Positions 17,711 through 26,657 of a stretch of 64,000 nt of DNA are shown in pieces (position 1 is the stretch's first letter; the number at the start of each line of letters is the position of its first letter). The DNA lies in NCBI GenBank assembly GCA_020099315.1, contig CP083650.1, positions 1,302,001-1,366,000 of the forward strand, read 5' to 3'. Made by a program: the position numbers and the translations under genes. The DNA comes from Citrobacter europaeus (GTDB lineage Bacteria > Pseudomonadota > Gammaproteobacteria > Enterobacterales > Enterobacteriaceae). Below the pieces are notes generated by a model. The model was not told where the DNA came from and did not search any database. It saw only the letters and a list, made by a program, of their open reading frames with translations.

Positions 17711-17998
17711 TAAAAATACGGATTCAAGCGATGGCTAAGCCATTTTTTCAGCATCGTGGTTAAAAAAGAATCTCACAATAAAAAACTGTGAAGCGCGGCG
17801 TTGGTGTGTCTGTTTTGTGGTAATATTGATAATTAATTGTTATTTTGTTGTTGTCTTATTTGGCGTTTTCTGGAGGGAAGAGCTATTTATTGGCAATAAA
17901 GAGAAAATTGTTCCTATGAAATGACTCAATAAATAAAGGGATAATTATCTTAAAATTTATAAGCTGAGGAATATTCTGATTTTTTATCTGCGTTTTTT

Positions 17999-18033
17999 TG
18001 TTAAGCTAACATTAAGGTTGGGTTTGCTATAAT
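17999..18033 (+). promoter_or_regulatory. PhoP-box promoter of pagP
   Basis: Two direct half-sites, TGTTAA and CATTAA, are separated by five bases, and a perfect TATAAT (18028-18033) follows 12 bases later. This is the spacing of PhoP-activated promoters, whose consensus half-site is (T/G)GTTTA. No good -35 box is present, as expected for this class. Confidence 0.6.
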
Positions 18034-18064
18034 TAATAATAAATCCCAGGATGGTAATTAAGTT

Positions 18065-18628
18065 GTGATTGTCGCTAAACGATATTTTCTCATTTTTTCA
18101 TTTCTTTTTATTCAGTTAGCTTTCATTCCCCAGGGTGCTGCTGAAGACAAAGGCTGGTTCGCTACTTTTAAAGATAATGTCAGTGAGACCTGGCAGCAGC
18201 CGGAACATTATGATCTGTATGTACCTGCTATTACCTGGCATGCACGTTTTGCCTACGATAAAGACAAAACGGATCGCTACAATGAACGCCCATGGGGGGC
18301 AGGATTTGGCCAATCCCGTTGGGATGATAAAGGTAACTGGCACGGGCTCTATATAATGGCCTTTAAGGATTCCTACAATAAATGGGAACCGATCGGCGGC
18401 TATGGCTGGGAAACAACCTGGCGGCCGCTGGCCGATGAAAACTTCCATACAGGTCTCGGTTTTACCGCCGGTTTTACCGCGCGTGATAACTGGAACTACA
18501 TTCCTGTACCCGTGCTGTTACCGCTGGCATCAATTGGCTATGGTCCGGCAACGTTTCAGATGACCTACATTCCAGGAACGTATAACAACGGCAACGTCTA
18601 CTTTGCCTGGATGCGTTTCCAGTTTTGA
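18065..18628 (+). CDS. pagP: Lipid A palmitoyltransferase PagP
   Basis: Outer-membrane beta-barrel enzyme that moves palmitate from phospholipid to lipid A, raising resistance to antimicrobial peptides. The 187-residue protein has a signal peptide (about 1-26). The family core is present: PEHYDLYVPAITWHARFAYD contains the active-site His, RYNERPWGAGFGQSRW the next strands, and FAWMRFQF closes the barrel. The start is a GTG (IVAKRYFL follows), as no ATG is available in frame nearby. A PhoP-type promoter lies just upstream. Confidence 0.93.
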   Translation: MIVAKRYFLIFSFLFIQLAFIPQGAAEDKGWFATFKDNVSETWQQPEHYDLYVPAITWHARFAYDKDKTDRYNERPWGAGFGQSRWDDKGNWHGLYIMAFKDSYNKWEPIGGYGWETTWRPLADENFHTGLGFTAGFTARDNWNYIPVPVLLPLASIGYGPATFQMTYIPGTYNNGNVYFAWMRFQF

Positions 18629-18631
18629 TAG

Positions 18632-18658
18632 ACTACCTGTATTGTCAGGTGGTTTATT
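18632..18658 (+). terminator. Possible pagP terminator
   Basis: ACTACCTG and CAGGTGGT pair over eight positions around a six-base loop just after the pagP stop codon, followed by TTATTAAAAA. The T-tract is poor. Confidence 0.4.
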
Positions 18659-18817
18659 AAAAATACCTTTAAAAACATATTGTTATGAAGTTTAACTGAA
18701 AAATAACGCGACATTTATCACTTTTTGATAAAGTTCGACTGGACAAAGTGCACCACAATTGTTGTACTGATACCCGACACAGCATTTGTGTCTATTTTTC
18801 ATGTAAAGGTAATTTTG

Positions 18818-19027
18818 ATGTCTAAGATTAAAGGTAACGTTAAGTGGTTTAATGAGTCCAAAGGATTCGGTTTCATTACTCCGGAAGATGGCAGCAAAGA
18901 CGTGTTCGTACACTTCTCTGCAATCCAGACCAATGGTTTTAAAACTCTGGCTGAAGGTCAGCGTGTAGAGTTCGAAATCACTAACGGTGCCAAAGGCCCT
19001 TCTGCTGCAAACGTAATCGCTCTGTAA
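18818..19027 (+). CDS. cspE: Cold-shock-like protein CspE
   Basis: Single-stranded nucleic-acid-binding protein of 69 residues with the RNP1 and RNP2 motifs KGFGFITP and VFVHFSAI. CspE acts as an RNA chaperone and transcription antiterminator. The sequence appears identical to the E. coli protein. I start at the ATG at 18818; the in-frame extension to 18725 is leader sequence. The 189-base gap after pagP is long enough for a cold-shock type leader. A strong terminator follows. Confidence 0.97.
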
Positions 19028-19047
19028 GCATACGACAGCAAGCATTC

Positions 19048-19074
19048 AAAACCCGCTTAATTGCGGGTTTTTTT
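19048..19074 (+). terminator. cspE terminator
   Basis: AAACCCGC and GCGGGTTT form an 8-bp stem around a seven-base loop, followed by four more Ts, 20 bases after the cspE stop. Confidence 0.9.
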
Positions 19075-19078
19075 CGCT

Positions 19079-19462
19079 CTAATGTGCGGGCGAGGCAGAA
19101 ACCAGCCAGAATGCGAGGGCGGTCATCGCGAATGACCCCAATAGATTCACCAGCACATTCACCATAGCCCAACCAAAGCGTCCTTCCTGTAGCAAAAACA
19201 CCACTTCTGCAGAGAAAGTGGAAAATGTTGTTAGTCCCCCGCAAAAGCCAGTGGTAATCAGTACCTTCCACATTGGGTCAATGTTTGTCATGCGATTAAA
19301 CCATGCCAGGCCCATACCAATGATAAATGCCCCAATTAAGTTTGCAGCCAGCGTACCGAATGGAATGGCCTGATGCAGCGGGTTAAACCGCATGCTCAGC
19401 ATCCATCTTGCTACGCTACCTGTACCACCACCAATAAAAACCGCTAAAAGGAGTTGTAACAC
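19079..19462 (-). CDS. crcB: Fluoride channel CrcB (Fluc)
   Basis: Small four-helix membrane protein of 127 residues that forms a dual-topology dimer exporting fluoride. The conserved GGLTTFSTFS contains the phenylalanine box and sodium-binding region, and the N-terminal GGGTGSVARW is typical. It converges on cspE and is divergent from ybeM. I did not find an obvious fluoride riboswitch in the 90 bases upstream. Confidence 0.95.
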   Translation of the reverse strand: MLQLLLAVFIGGGTGSVARWMLSMRFNPLHQAIPFGTLAANLIGAFIIGMGLAWFNRMTNIDPMWKVLITTGFCGGLTTFSTFSAEVVFLLQEGRFGWAMVNVLVNLLGSFAMTALAFWLVSASPAH

Positions 19463-19552
19463 TGCGTAATCCTGCTATTTGATTGTATAGAGAGTGAGTG
19501 TAACGCTGAATAATCGTTGTTGGCGAGCTTAACAAAGTTTTCTGGAGGGAAT

Positions 19553-20341
19553 ATGTTCGTTGCTGCAGGGCAATTTGCCGTGGGTCCTTCATGGGAGAAA
19601 AATGCAGAAACCTGTGCCTTACTGATGTCTCAGGCAGCAGGCGAGGGAGCATCGCTACTGGTATTACCGGAGGCATTGCTGGCGCGTGACGATTTTGACC
19701 CTGACATGTCAGTGAAATCAGCCCAACTGTTAGAAGGTGGGTTTCTGACGCGTTTGTTGCGAGAAAGTGCGCAAAATGAGATGACAACAATCCTGACCAT
19801 TCATGTTCCCTCTGTGCCTGGTCGTGCCTATAACATGCTGGTGGCGTTACGGGCAGGGCAGGTTGTGGCCCATTACGCGAAATTACATCTCTATGACGCC
19901 TTTTCCATTCAAGAATCACGTAATGTGGATGCAGGGGACGCCATCGCGCCGCTGCTGGACGTAGACGGATTAAAAGTAGGGCTAATGACCTGCTATGACC
20001 TGCGCTTCCCCGAGCTGGCGCTGGCGCACGCGCTGCAGGGGGCTGAAATCCTCGTTTTACCCGCGGCCTGGGTGCGGGGATCGTTAAAAGAGCATCACTG
20101 GGCTACACTTTTGGCAGCAAGAGCGCTGGATGCCACGTGTTATCTGGTGGCGGCTGGAGAGTGCGGTAACAAGAATATTGGCCAAAGTCGGGTTATCGAT
20201 CCTTTAGGCGTGACCATTGCAGCAGCGGCAGAAACGCCCGCGCTAATCATAGCCGAGGTTTCCGGCGAGAGGGTGAGGCAGGTCAGGGCGCAACTTCCGG
20301 TGTTAAGTAACCGACGCTTTGCGCCACCGCAATTATTATGA
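19553..20341 (+). CDS. ybeM: Nitrilase-family hydrolase YbeM, probable deaminated glutathione amidase
   Basis: Carbon-nitrogen hydrolase of 262 residues with the catalytic triad Glu40, Lys110 and Cys147 (VLPE, YAKLHLYD, MTCYDLRFPE). YbeM is the bacterial homologue of Nit1, which removes deaminated glutathione formed by transaminase side reactions. The gene is intact here; in E. coli K-12 it is annotated as disrupted as far as I recall. I start at 19553, preceded by GGAGGG; the longer frame to 19517 lacks support. Confidence 0.9.
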   Translation: MFVAAGQFAVGPSWEKNAETCALLMSQAAGEGASLLVLPEALLARDDFDPDMSVKSAQLLEGGFLTRLLRESAQNEMTTILTIHVPSVPGRAYNMLVALRAGQVVAHYAKLHLYDAFSIQESRNVDAGDAIAPLLDVDGLKVGLMTCYDLRFPELALAHALQGAEILVLPAAWVRGSLKEHHWATLLAARALDATCYLVAAGECGNKNIGQSRVIDPLGVTIAAAAETPALIIAEVSGERVRQVRAQLPVLSNRRFAPPQLL

Positions 20342-20469
20342 CGTTTTTTTAAACAAGGCTTGATTCACCTTGTTACAGATTGCTATTGTGTGCGCGCGTC
20401 GAAAGGCCGTTAATATTCTCAGGTTAATATGGCGCTTTATGCAGCCTGGTTTAAGTCAAGAAGGTATCT

Positions 20470-20673
20470 ATGGGTGAGATTAGTATTACCAAACTGCTGG
20501 TGGTTGCCGCACTGGTTGTTCTGCTGTTTGGTACCAAGAAGTTACGTACACTGGGTGGAGACCTGGGAACGGCAATCAAGGGCTTCAAGAAAGCGATGAA
20601 CGACGATAATGCCGATGCCAAGAAAGAGGCTGATGGTAGCGTTCAGGCTGAGAAGCTTTCTCATAAAGAGTAA
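20470..20673 (+). CDS. tatE: Sec-independent translocase subunit TatE
   Basis: TatA paralogue of 67 residues with an N-terminal membrane helix (about 5-21), an FGTKKLR hinge and an amphipathic helix (GGDLGTAIKGFKKAM). TatE can partly replace TatA and takes part in the translocase. It stands alone between ybeM and a bidirectional terminator, as in E. coli. Confidence 0.95.
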   Translation: MGEISITKLLVVAALVVLLFGTKKLRTLGGDLGTAIKGFKKAMNDDNADAKKEADGSVQAEKLSHKE

Positions 20674-20715
20674 TGTCAGGAGCATGATGCTCATACTGCA
20701 AACTCTGAATGAAAA

Positions 20716-20742
20716 AAAACCGGCGATTTGCCGGTTTTTTTA
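20716..20742. terminator. Bidirectional terminator between tatE and lipA
   Basis: AAACCGGC and GCCGGTTT pair around a short loop, with an A-tract on the left and a T-tract on the right. It can therefore terminate tatE on the plus strand and lipA on the minus strand. Confidence 0.88.
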
Positions 20743-20771
20743 TTGCTGATATGTAAGTGATTATTACACGG

Positions 20772-21737
20772 TTACTTCACTTCCAGCCCTTTGGCTTGCA
20801 TGTCAGCATGGTATGAAGAGCGAACGAATGGACCACACGCAGCATGGGTAAAGCCCATAGCCATAGCTTCTGCTTTCATCTCATCGAACTCATCCGGGCT
20901 TACATAGCGTTGCACCGGCAGGTGATGGCGGCTTGGCTGTAAATACTGCCCCAGCGTCAGCATAGTCACGCCATGGCTGCGCAGGTCGCGCATGACCTCA
21001 ATGATTTCAGCATTGGTTTCGCCCAGACCCACCATCAGACCCGACTTGGTCGGAATCTCCGGATGTGCTTCCTTGAAACGTTCCAGAAGCTTCAGCGACC
21101 AGTTATAGTCAGCCCCAGGGCGTACATTGCGATAAATACGCGGTACGTTTTCGAGGTTGTGGTTAAACACGTCCGGCGGTGTGGCGGTGAGGATATCCAG
21201 CGCGCGATCCATACGACCACGGAAGTCAGGCACCAGCGTTTCGATTTTAATCGACGGGCTTTTCTCACGAATAGCGGTGATGCAGTCAGCAAAGTGCTGG
21301 GCGCCGCCGTCACGCAGATCGTCGCGGTCAACGGAGGTAATGACCACATAGCGCAGCGCCATGTCCGCAATTGTCTGAGCCAGTTTTAACGGCTCGTTAG
21401 CATCAGGAGCAACCGGACGGCCATGGGCAACGTCGCAGAATGGGCAACGGCGGGTACAGATTGCGCCGAGGATCATAAAGGTTGCAGTGCCGTGATTGAA
21501 ACATTCAGCCAGGTTAGGGCAGGAAGCTTCTTCGCAGACAGAGTGCAGGCCATTTTTGCGCATTGCCGCTTTGATGCCCTGGATGCGAGTGGAGTCCGCT
21601 GGCAGTTTTATTTTCATCCATTCCGGTTTACGCAGCAGGGCTTCACGCTCTGTTGCCACATTTTTTACCGGGATAAGAGCCATCTTATCGGCATCGCGGT
21701 ATTTAACACCGCGTTCCATCACAATGGGTTTACTCAT
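20772..21737 (-). CDS. lipA: Lipoyl synthase LipA
   Basis: Radical-SAM enzyme of 321 residues that inserts two sulfurs into octanoyl groups on E2 and H proteins. The auxiliary cluster motif CEEASCPNLAEC and the radical-SAM motif CTRRCPFCDV are both intact, and the C-terminal RSSYHAD carries the conserved serine ligand. It uses octanoyl-proteins made by LipB, encoded upstream. The lipA-lipB interval is only about 206 bases, and no ybeF is present between them. Confidence 0.97.
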   Translation of the reverse strand: MSKPIVMERGVKYRDADKMALIPVKNVATEREALLRKPEWMKIKLPADSTRIQGIKAAMRKNGLHSVCEEASCPNLAECFNHGTATFMILGAICTRRCPFCDVAHGRPVAPDANEPLKLAQTIADMALRYVVITSVDRDDLRDGGAQHFADCITAIREKSPSIKIETLVPDFRGRMDRALDILTATPPDVFNHNLENVPRIYRNVRPGADYNWSLKLLERFKEAHPEIPTKSGLMVGLGETNAEIIEVMRDLRSHGVTMLTLGQYLQPSRHHLPVQRYVSPDEFDEMKAEAMAMGFTHAACGPFVRSSYHADMQAKGLEVK

Positions 21738-21943
21738 AGCTTGCGTGTTCCAGTTGCGAATTACGAAGGAAAGCGTTTCAATTCAAGGGAATGTTGCATT
21801 TATCAACTATTTTTGAATTAGTGATACGCAGTATATCATTGAAACGGGCCAGAAAGCAGCCTGACAGGCTGGCAAAATGTAAAATAGTTGTTGTTTTGTG
21901 CCATTTGCCACAACATATGCCGTGGCAAAGTATGACCGCATTT

Positions 21944-22585
21944 TTAGTCCGCAACGTATTCGTGCGGTGGGTTACCCAACAGCGCCAGAATGTTGGCCAG
22001 CAGGCGTGGGCGAATGCTCTCAGTGGTGGCCGCGCTATCCCACTGCGATACTTTTGCCATCTCCATTCCGGCATAACCACAAGGATTGATACGCAGGAAA
22101 GGCGACAAGTCCATATCCACGTTAAGCGCTAAGCCGTGAAATGAACATCCTTTACGAATACGTAACCCCAAAGAGCAGATTTTCTTCTCTCCAACGTAAA
22201 CGCCAGGCGCATCGGCTCGCGGGTGAGCGTCAATGCCGATTTCCGCCAGGGTATTGACGACGGTTTGCTCTAACAGCGTAACCAGTTCGCGAACGCCAAG
22301 TTTACGACGCTTCAGGTTTAACAGCACATACATGACCTGCTGGCCCGGCCCGTGGTAGGTCACCTGGCCGCCACGATCGCTCTGGATCACCGGAATATCT
22401 CCGGGCATCAGTACGTGTTCTGCTTTACCTGCCTGACCCTGGGTAAAGACAGGATAATGCTCTACCAGCCAGATTTCATCATGGCTGTTTTCATCGCGGG
22501 TATCGGTAAATTCGTGCATGGCCAGAGAGACTGGCTCGTAAGGTTGAAGACCGAGCTGGCGGACCAGAATTTTATCCTGATACAA
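21944..22585 (-). CDS. lipB: Octanoyltransferase LipB
   Basis: Transfers octanoate from acyl carrier protein to lipoyl domains, the first step of lipoate synthesis. Core motifs RGGQVTYHGPGQ, GVYVGEKKICSLGLRI and SFHGLALNV contain the conserved Lys and Cys of the active site. I chose the TTG at 22585 (213 residues, the E. coli length) because GGAG lies eight bases before it. The GTG at 22609 in the same frame would add eight residues but has no ribosome site. Confidence 0.9.
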   Translation of the reverse strand: MYQDKILVRQLGLQPYEPVSLAMHEFTDTRDENSHDEIWLVEHYPVFTQGQAGKAEHVLMPGDIPVIQSDRGGQVTYHGPGQQVMYVLLNLKRRKLGVRELVTLLEQTVVNTLAEIGIDAHPRADAPGVYVGEKKICSLGLRIRKGCSFHGLALNVDMDLSPFLRINPCGYAGMEMAKVSQWDSAATTESIRPRLLANILALLGNPPHEYVAD

Positions 22586-22698
22586 AACGGCATCTCCGTA
22601 AATACTCACACAGAGTAGAGAATGTTAAAGAGGGGAAAAGTATATCACAGGAGGGAGGGGTTACCCGAGCGGGGATGCAGCGGGTAACCGACAGGTTT

Positions 22699-22962
22699 TT
22701 ACAGCACCATGCGTACGATATCGATGTTACCTAATTCTTCGTACAGCGTTTCAACCTGCTCAATGTGTGTAGCAGTGATGGTGATAGAGACCGAGTGGTA
22801 GTTGCCTTTGCTGCTCGGTTTTACCGTCGGAGAGTAATCACCTGGCGCATGGCGCTGTACCACTTCAACCACCTGATCAACCAGCTCAGGCAACGCCTGC
22901 CCCATTACTTTGTAAGTAAATGGAGTAGGGAATTCAAGCAGTTCGTTAAGTTTGGTTTTCAT
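22699..22962 (-). CDS. ybeD: DUF493 family protein YbeD
   Basis: Conserved 87-residue protein with an ACT-like fold (ferredoxin-like alpha-beta sandwich); biochemical function unknown. The sequence is close to identical to E. coli YbeD. It lies between dacA and lipB on the same strand, separated from dacA by a terminator. Confidence 0.93.
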   Translation of the reverse strand: MKTKLNELLEFPTPFTYKVMGQALPELVDQVVEVVQRHAPGDYSPTVKPSSKGNYHSVSITITATHIEQVETLYEELGNIDIVRMVL

Positions 22963-22982
22963 GTCAGCTCCGGCGTTACATC

Positions 22983-23017
22983 AAAAAATAATAACTCCCA
23001 CAGTGCGTGGGAGTTAT
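22983..23017 (-). terminator. dacA terminator
   Basis: On the minus strand ATAACTCCCAC and GTGGGAGTTAT form an 11-bp stem with a five-base loop, followed by TATTTTTTG. It lies about 50 bases after the dacA stop. Confidence 0.9.
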
Positions 23018-23068
23018 CAGGATACCTAGTATATGGGGACGTAAATCACACTTTCAAGTGTTCGATTT

Positions 23069-24280
23069 TTAGCCAAACCAGTGATGGAACATTAATTTAA
23101 TGTAATCAATGATTTTCCCAAAGAAGTTGCCTTCAGGGATTTCCTGCAGAACCACCAGCGGGCGCTGCTCAATGGTTTTGCCATCCAACTGGAAGTTGAT
23201 AGTACCGACAACCTGATTTTTCTGCAGCGGTGCGTGCAGTTCAGTGGTGTTCAGCACATAGCTTGCTTTCAGATCTTTCATGCGACCGCGTGGAATGGTC
23301 AGATAGACGTCTTTATCAACACCTAACGACGCACGATCGGTGTTACCAAACCAGGCAGGTTCTGAGGCAAATTCTTTACCTACTTTCAGCGGGTTGACGG
23401 TTTCGAAGAAACGGAAGCCCCAGGTCAGCAGTTTTTTACTTTCGGTTTCGCGGCCTTTATAGGTGCGACCACCCATGACGGCGGAGATCAGACGCATCTG
23501 GCCTTCAGTTGCTGATGCAACGAGGTTATAGCCAGCCTTATCGGTGTGACCGGTTTTGATACCGTCGACATTCAGGCTGTTATCCCACAGCAGGCCGTTG
23601 CGGTTTAGCTGACGAATGCCGTTAAAGGTGAACTCTTTTTCTTTATAGATAGAGTATTCGTTAGGCACGTCACGAATTAGCGCCTGACCAATCATCGCCA
23701 TGTCGCGAGCCGAGCTGTACTGGCCGTCAGCATCAAGACCATGAACGGTCTGGAAGTGGGTGTTTTTCAGGCCCAGCGCATTCACATAGCTGTTCATCAG
23801 TCCGACGAAAGCATCCTGGCTACCGGCGGCGAAGTCCGCCATTGCCACGCACGCGTCGTTTCCGGATTGCAGGTTAATGCCACGGATCAGCTGAGAAACA
23901 GGAACCTGCATGCCTGGCTTAAGGAACATCAGCGATGAACCTTTGAAGACCGGGTTGCCCGTAGCCCATGCGTCATTACCGACGGTAACCAGATCGGTTT
24001 CTTTGAATTTCCCGGCTTTCATCGCCTGGCCGATGACGTAGCTGGTCATCATTTTGGTCAGGCTGGCGGGATCGCGGCGAGTATCGGCGTTCTGTTCTGC
24101 GAGAACCTTACCTGAATTGTAATCAATCAGGATATACGACTCCGCATCGATCTGCGGAACGCCCGGGATCATGGTTTTAATATTCAGGTCATCGGCATGG
24201 GCAGCAGAGAGAGAGGCTGCGCAGAGAGCCGCGGTGAGCGCCATACGCTGCACGAAACGAGCGGAAAAAGTGGTCTTCAT
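23069..24280 (-). CDS. dacA: D-alanyl-D-alanine carboxypeptidase DacA (PBP5)
   Basis: Removes terminal D-Ala from peptidoglycan pentapeptides in the periplasm. The 403-residue precursor has a 29-residue signal peptide, the SLTK motif with Ser73 and Lys76, SGN at 139-141 and KTGHT near 242. The C-terminal amphipathic helix (IDYIKLMFHHWFG) anchors it to the inner membrane. It is followed by its own terminator. Confidence 0.97.
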   Translation of the reverse strand: MKTTFSARFVQRMALTAALCAASLSAAHADDLNIKTMIPGVPQIDAESYILIDYNSGKVLAEQNADTRRDPASLTKMMTSYVIGQAMKAGKFKETDLVTVGNDAWATGNPVFKGSSLMFLKPGMQVPVSQLIRGINLQSGNDACVAMADFAAGSQDAFVGLMNSYVNALGLKNTHFQTVHGLDADGQYSSARDMAMIGQALIRDVPNEYSIYKEKEFTFNGIRQLNRNGLLWDNSLNVDGIKTGHTDKAGYNLVASATEGQMRLISAVMGGRTYKGRETESKKLLTWGFRFFETVNPLKVGKEFASEPAWFGNTDRASLGVDKDVYLTIPRGRMKDLKASYVLNTTELHAPLQKNQVVGTINFQLDGKTIEQRPLVVLQEIPEGNFFGKIIDYIKLMFHHWFG

Positions 24281-24422
24281 GGTCTGAACTACGACGTCCG
24301 TGATGAAATTAAAAAAAGTGCCCTACTATAGCAAATGCATAACTGGCAGGCATCTGACTTTCCGCGTGACTTTGTTAATGTCATTTACAGAAACTGACAG
24401 TTCAGATACCTGATTTACGTTA

Positions 24423-25532
24423 TTACACGCCGGTGATGAAGGACTGTAATTGCGCCTCGGATTGAAGACGCTGCTGCAATGCGGAAGCTTCAGTTTTGCT
24501 GGCGAACGGCCCCATCTGGATACGCCAGACTGCGCCGTTTTGTACTACCCGGCCAGGGACGCCAAACTGCTGGCTTAAACGCTTTTGATACTGCTGTGCG
24601 CGCGACTGCTCGCTGACAGCGCCAACCTGCACCACGTAGCGTCCGTTAGCGGTTGCCGCTGGAGCAGGTGCTGCGACGGCTGCTGGTGTCGCTGCCGGCG
24701 CGGTTGACGATACCGGTGCGGTGGTAGTCGGTTGTGGCGCCGGGGTCGGCTCGCTGCCTTCCAGCACACCTGCTGCGAGCGTGGTCGGCGCACCGAGGAA
24801 TCCACCGCTGTTGACTGGCGCGCCGGTTGGATCATCGCTTTTCAGCGTGGAATTGCTGATTGGACGAATATCACCTTGCGGCTGACCTGCATCCGATGGC
24901 GAAGGCATGCTTCCCATATTGCCGCCACCGCTTAAATCTGGACGTGCCGGCAGGGCATAAGTTTGTTTCGCGACCGTAGTACAAGCCATTCCCGGCCCCG
25001 ACAAGGAACCATCCTGGGCGACGATGATCGGGTCGATACGTACTTTGGTGTTGTTGGAGGTGTTCAGACGATCGGCAGCGGCACGCGAAAGTGAAATCAC
25101 GCGATCGTTGCCATAAGGGCCGCGATCGTTAATGCGTACGACGATCATCCTGCCGTTTGCCAGGTTGGTAATTCTGGCATAGCTTGGGACTGGCAACGTC
25201 GGATGCGCAGCGGTCAGTTGCATCGGGTCGAACGCTTCGCCAGACGCGGTTAAATTGCTTCCGGGTTCCGCATCATAAATAGCGGCGAGCCCGGCCTGAC
25301 TAAAGCGGGAGGGATCCTGGACGATTTTGTAGCTTTTACCATCACGCTGGTAGTCCTGATTCGCCGTTGGGTTCAGGGGTTCAAAGCGCGGATCGGCCCC
25401 GCTGATTTCAACAATCGGACCATTACACACCGCAGGCTGCGGCGCGACAGCAACCTGTTGCTGACCATCATCACTCGAACACGCCGCGAGCATTCCTGCT
25501 GCGATGCAGATACCAAGCCACTGCTTACGCAT
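24423..25532 (-). CDS. rlpA: Septal-ring lipoprotein RlpA
   Basis: Outer-membrane lipoprotein of 369 residues with lipobox LAAC (Cys18). A double-psi beta-barrel domain lies at about 80-180 (GLAAIYD, RINDRGPYGNDRVISLS). A long Pro/Ala/Thr-rich linker leads to a C-terminal SPOR domain (about 290-369) that binds denuded glycan at the septum. RlpA of Pseudomonas is a lytic transglycosylase; E. coli RlpA has not shown this activity as far as I know. I start at 25532, matching MRKQWLGICIAAG; AAGGGG precedes it. Confidence 0.94.
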   Translation of the reverse strand: MRKQWLGICIAAGMLAACSSDDGQQQVAVAPQPAVCNGPIVEISGADPRFEPLNPTANQDYQRDGKSYKIVQDPSRFSQAGLAAIYDAEPGSNLTASGEAFDPMQLTAAHPTLPVPSYARITNLANGRMIVVRINDRGPYGNDRVISLSRAAADRLNTSNNTKVRIDPIIVAQDGSLSGPGMACTTVAKQTYALPARPDLSGGGNMGSMPSPSDAGQPQGDIRPISNSTLKSDDPTGAPVNSGGFLGAPTTLAAGVLEGSEPTPAPQPTTTAPVSSTAPAATPAAVAAPAPAATANGRYVVQVGAVSEQSRAQQYQKRLSQQFGVPGRVVQNGAVWRIQMGPFASKTEASALQQRLQSEAQLQSFITGV

Positions 25533-25542
25533 TGCGTACCCC

Positions 25543-26655
25543 TTACACGCTTTTCGACAACATTTTTCTATGGGTGTGGATCGACATAACAATCCCGAAC
25601 CCGGCCATCAGCACGATAAGTGCCGAGCCTCCGTAACTGACCAGTGGGAGTGGAACCCCAACCACGGGCAGAATACCGCTCACCATACCAATATTTACGA
25701 AGACATAAACGAATAATATCAACATTAAGCCACCCGCCATGACGCGACCAAAGGTGGTTTGCGCGCGAGCAGCGATCCATAATCCGCGCATAATCAGCAA
25801 AATGTACAGCGTCAGCAGAATCAATATCCCCACCAGACCCAGCTCTTCCGCCAGGACTGCGAAGATAAAGTCCGTGTGGCGCTCCGGTAAAAACTCAAGC
25901 TGCGACTGCGTACCATGCAGCCAGCCCTTGCCGCGTAGCCCGCCAGAGCCAATAGCAATTTTAGACTGAATGATGTGATAGCCCGCGCCCAGCGGGTCGG
26001 TTTCCGGGTCGAGCAGCATCATGACGCGCTGACGCTGATAATCATGCATCAGGAAGAACCACAGTATCGGAATAAACGCTGCGACCAGAACCACCGCAAC
26101 GCCGATTAAGCGCCAGCTCAAACCAGAAAGGAACAGGACAAACAGACCTGAAAGGGCAACCAGAATTGAGGTGCCGAGGTCAGGCTGGGCTGCGACCAGC
26201 AGCGTGGGCATAAAAATCAGCACCAGCGCAATGGCGGTATTTTTTAGCGATGGCGGGCAAACGTCTCGGTTAATAAAGCGCGCGACCATCAGTGGCACGG
26301 CGATTTTGGCGATTTCTGAGGGCTGAAAACGCACAATACCTAAATCCAGCCAGCGCTGCGCGCCTTTGGAAATGGCGCCGAAGGCGTCTACCGCCACCAA
26401 CAGAATAATGCAGAAGATATAGAGATAGGGCGCCCAGCCCTCATAAACCCGGGGCGGAATTTGCGCCATCACGACCATGATGACCAGACCCATTGCGATT
26501 TGACCGACCTTGCGCTCCATCATGCCAATATCCTGGCCGCTGGCGCTCCAGATGACCAGTGAGCTGTAGACCAGCAGAGCCAGCAAAATCAGTAACATGG
26601 TGGGATCGATGTGGATTTTGTCCCAGAATGTTTTTTTGTTCGGATTATCCGTCAC
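25543..26655 (-). CDS. mrdB: Peptidoglycan glycosyltransferase RodA (MrdB)
   Basis: SEDS-family polymerase of 370 residues with ten membrane helices that extends glycan strands during elongation with PBP2. The C-terminal SEDS signature GVPLPLVSYGGSA is present. The catalytic aspartate lies in the extracellular loop with LPERHTDFIFAVLAEELG. It follows mrdA by two bases, so the two partner enzymes are co-translated. Confidence 0.97.
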   Translation of the reverse strand: MTDNPNKKTFWDKIHIDPTMLLILLALLVYSSLVIWSASGQDIGMMERKVGQIAMGLVIMVVMAQIPPRVYEGWAPYLYIFCIILLVAVDAFGAISKGAQRWLDLGIVRFQPSEIAKIAVPLMVARFINRDVCPPSLKNTAIALVLIFMPTLLVAAQPDLGTSILVALSGLFVLFLSGLSWRLIGVAVVLVAAFIPILWFFLMHDYQRQRVMMLLDPETDPLGAGYHIIQSKIAIGSGGLRGKGWLHGTQSQLEFLPERHTDFIFAVLAEELGLVGILILLTLYILLIMRGLWIAARAQTTFGRVMAGGLMLILFVYVFVNIGMVSGILPVVGVPLPLVSYGGSALIVLMAGFGIVMSIHTHRKMLSKSV

Positions 26656-26657
26656 GA

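Larger units (their letters stand above)
17604..18064. promoter_or_regulatory. dcuC-pagP divergent intergenic region
   Basis: This 461-base, very AT-rich gap separates divergent dcuC and pagP. It holds an FNR-like site near the dcuC side and a PhoP-type promoter near the pagP side, both listed separately. Between about 17720 and 17990 I see only AT-rich DNA and no credible reading frame. Confidence 0.6.

Noticed and set aside
18725..18817. N-terminal extension of cspE
   Set aside because: CspE is complete from 18818; the extension lies in its untranslated leader.
21778..22080. Candidate ybeF remnant between lipA and lipB
   Set aside because: The frame overlaps lipB in another phase and shows no helix-turn-helix or LysR-like sequence.
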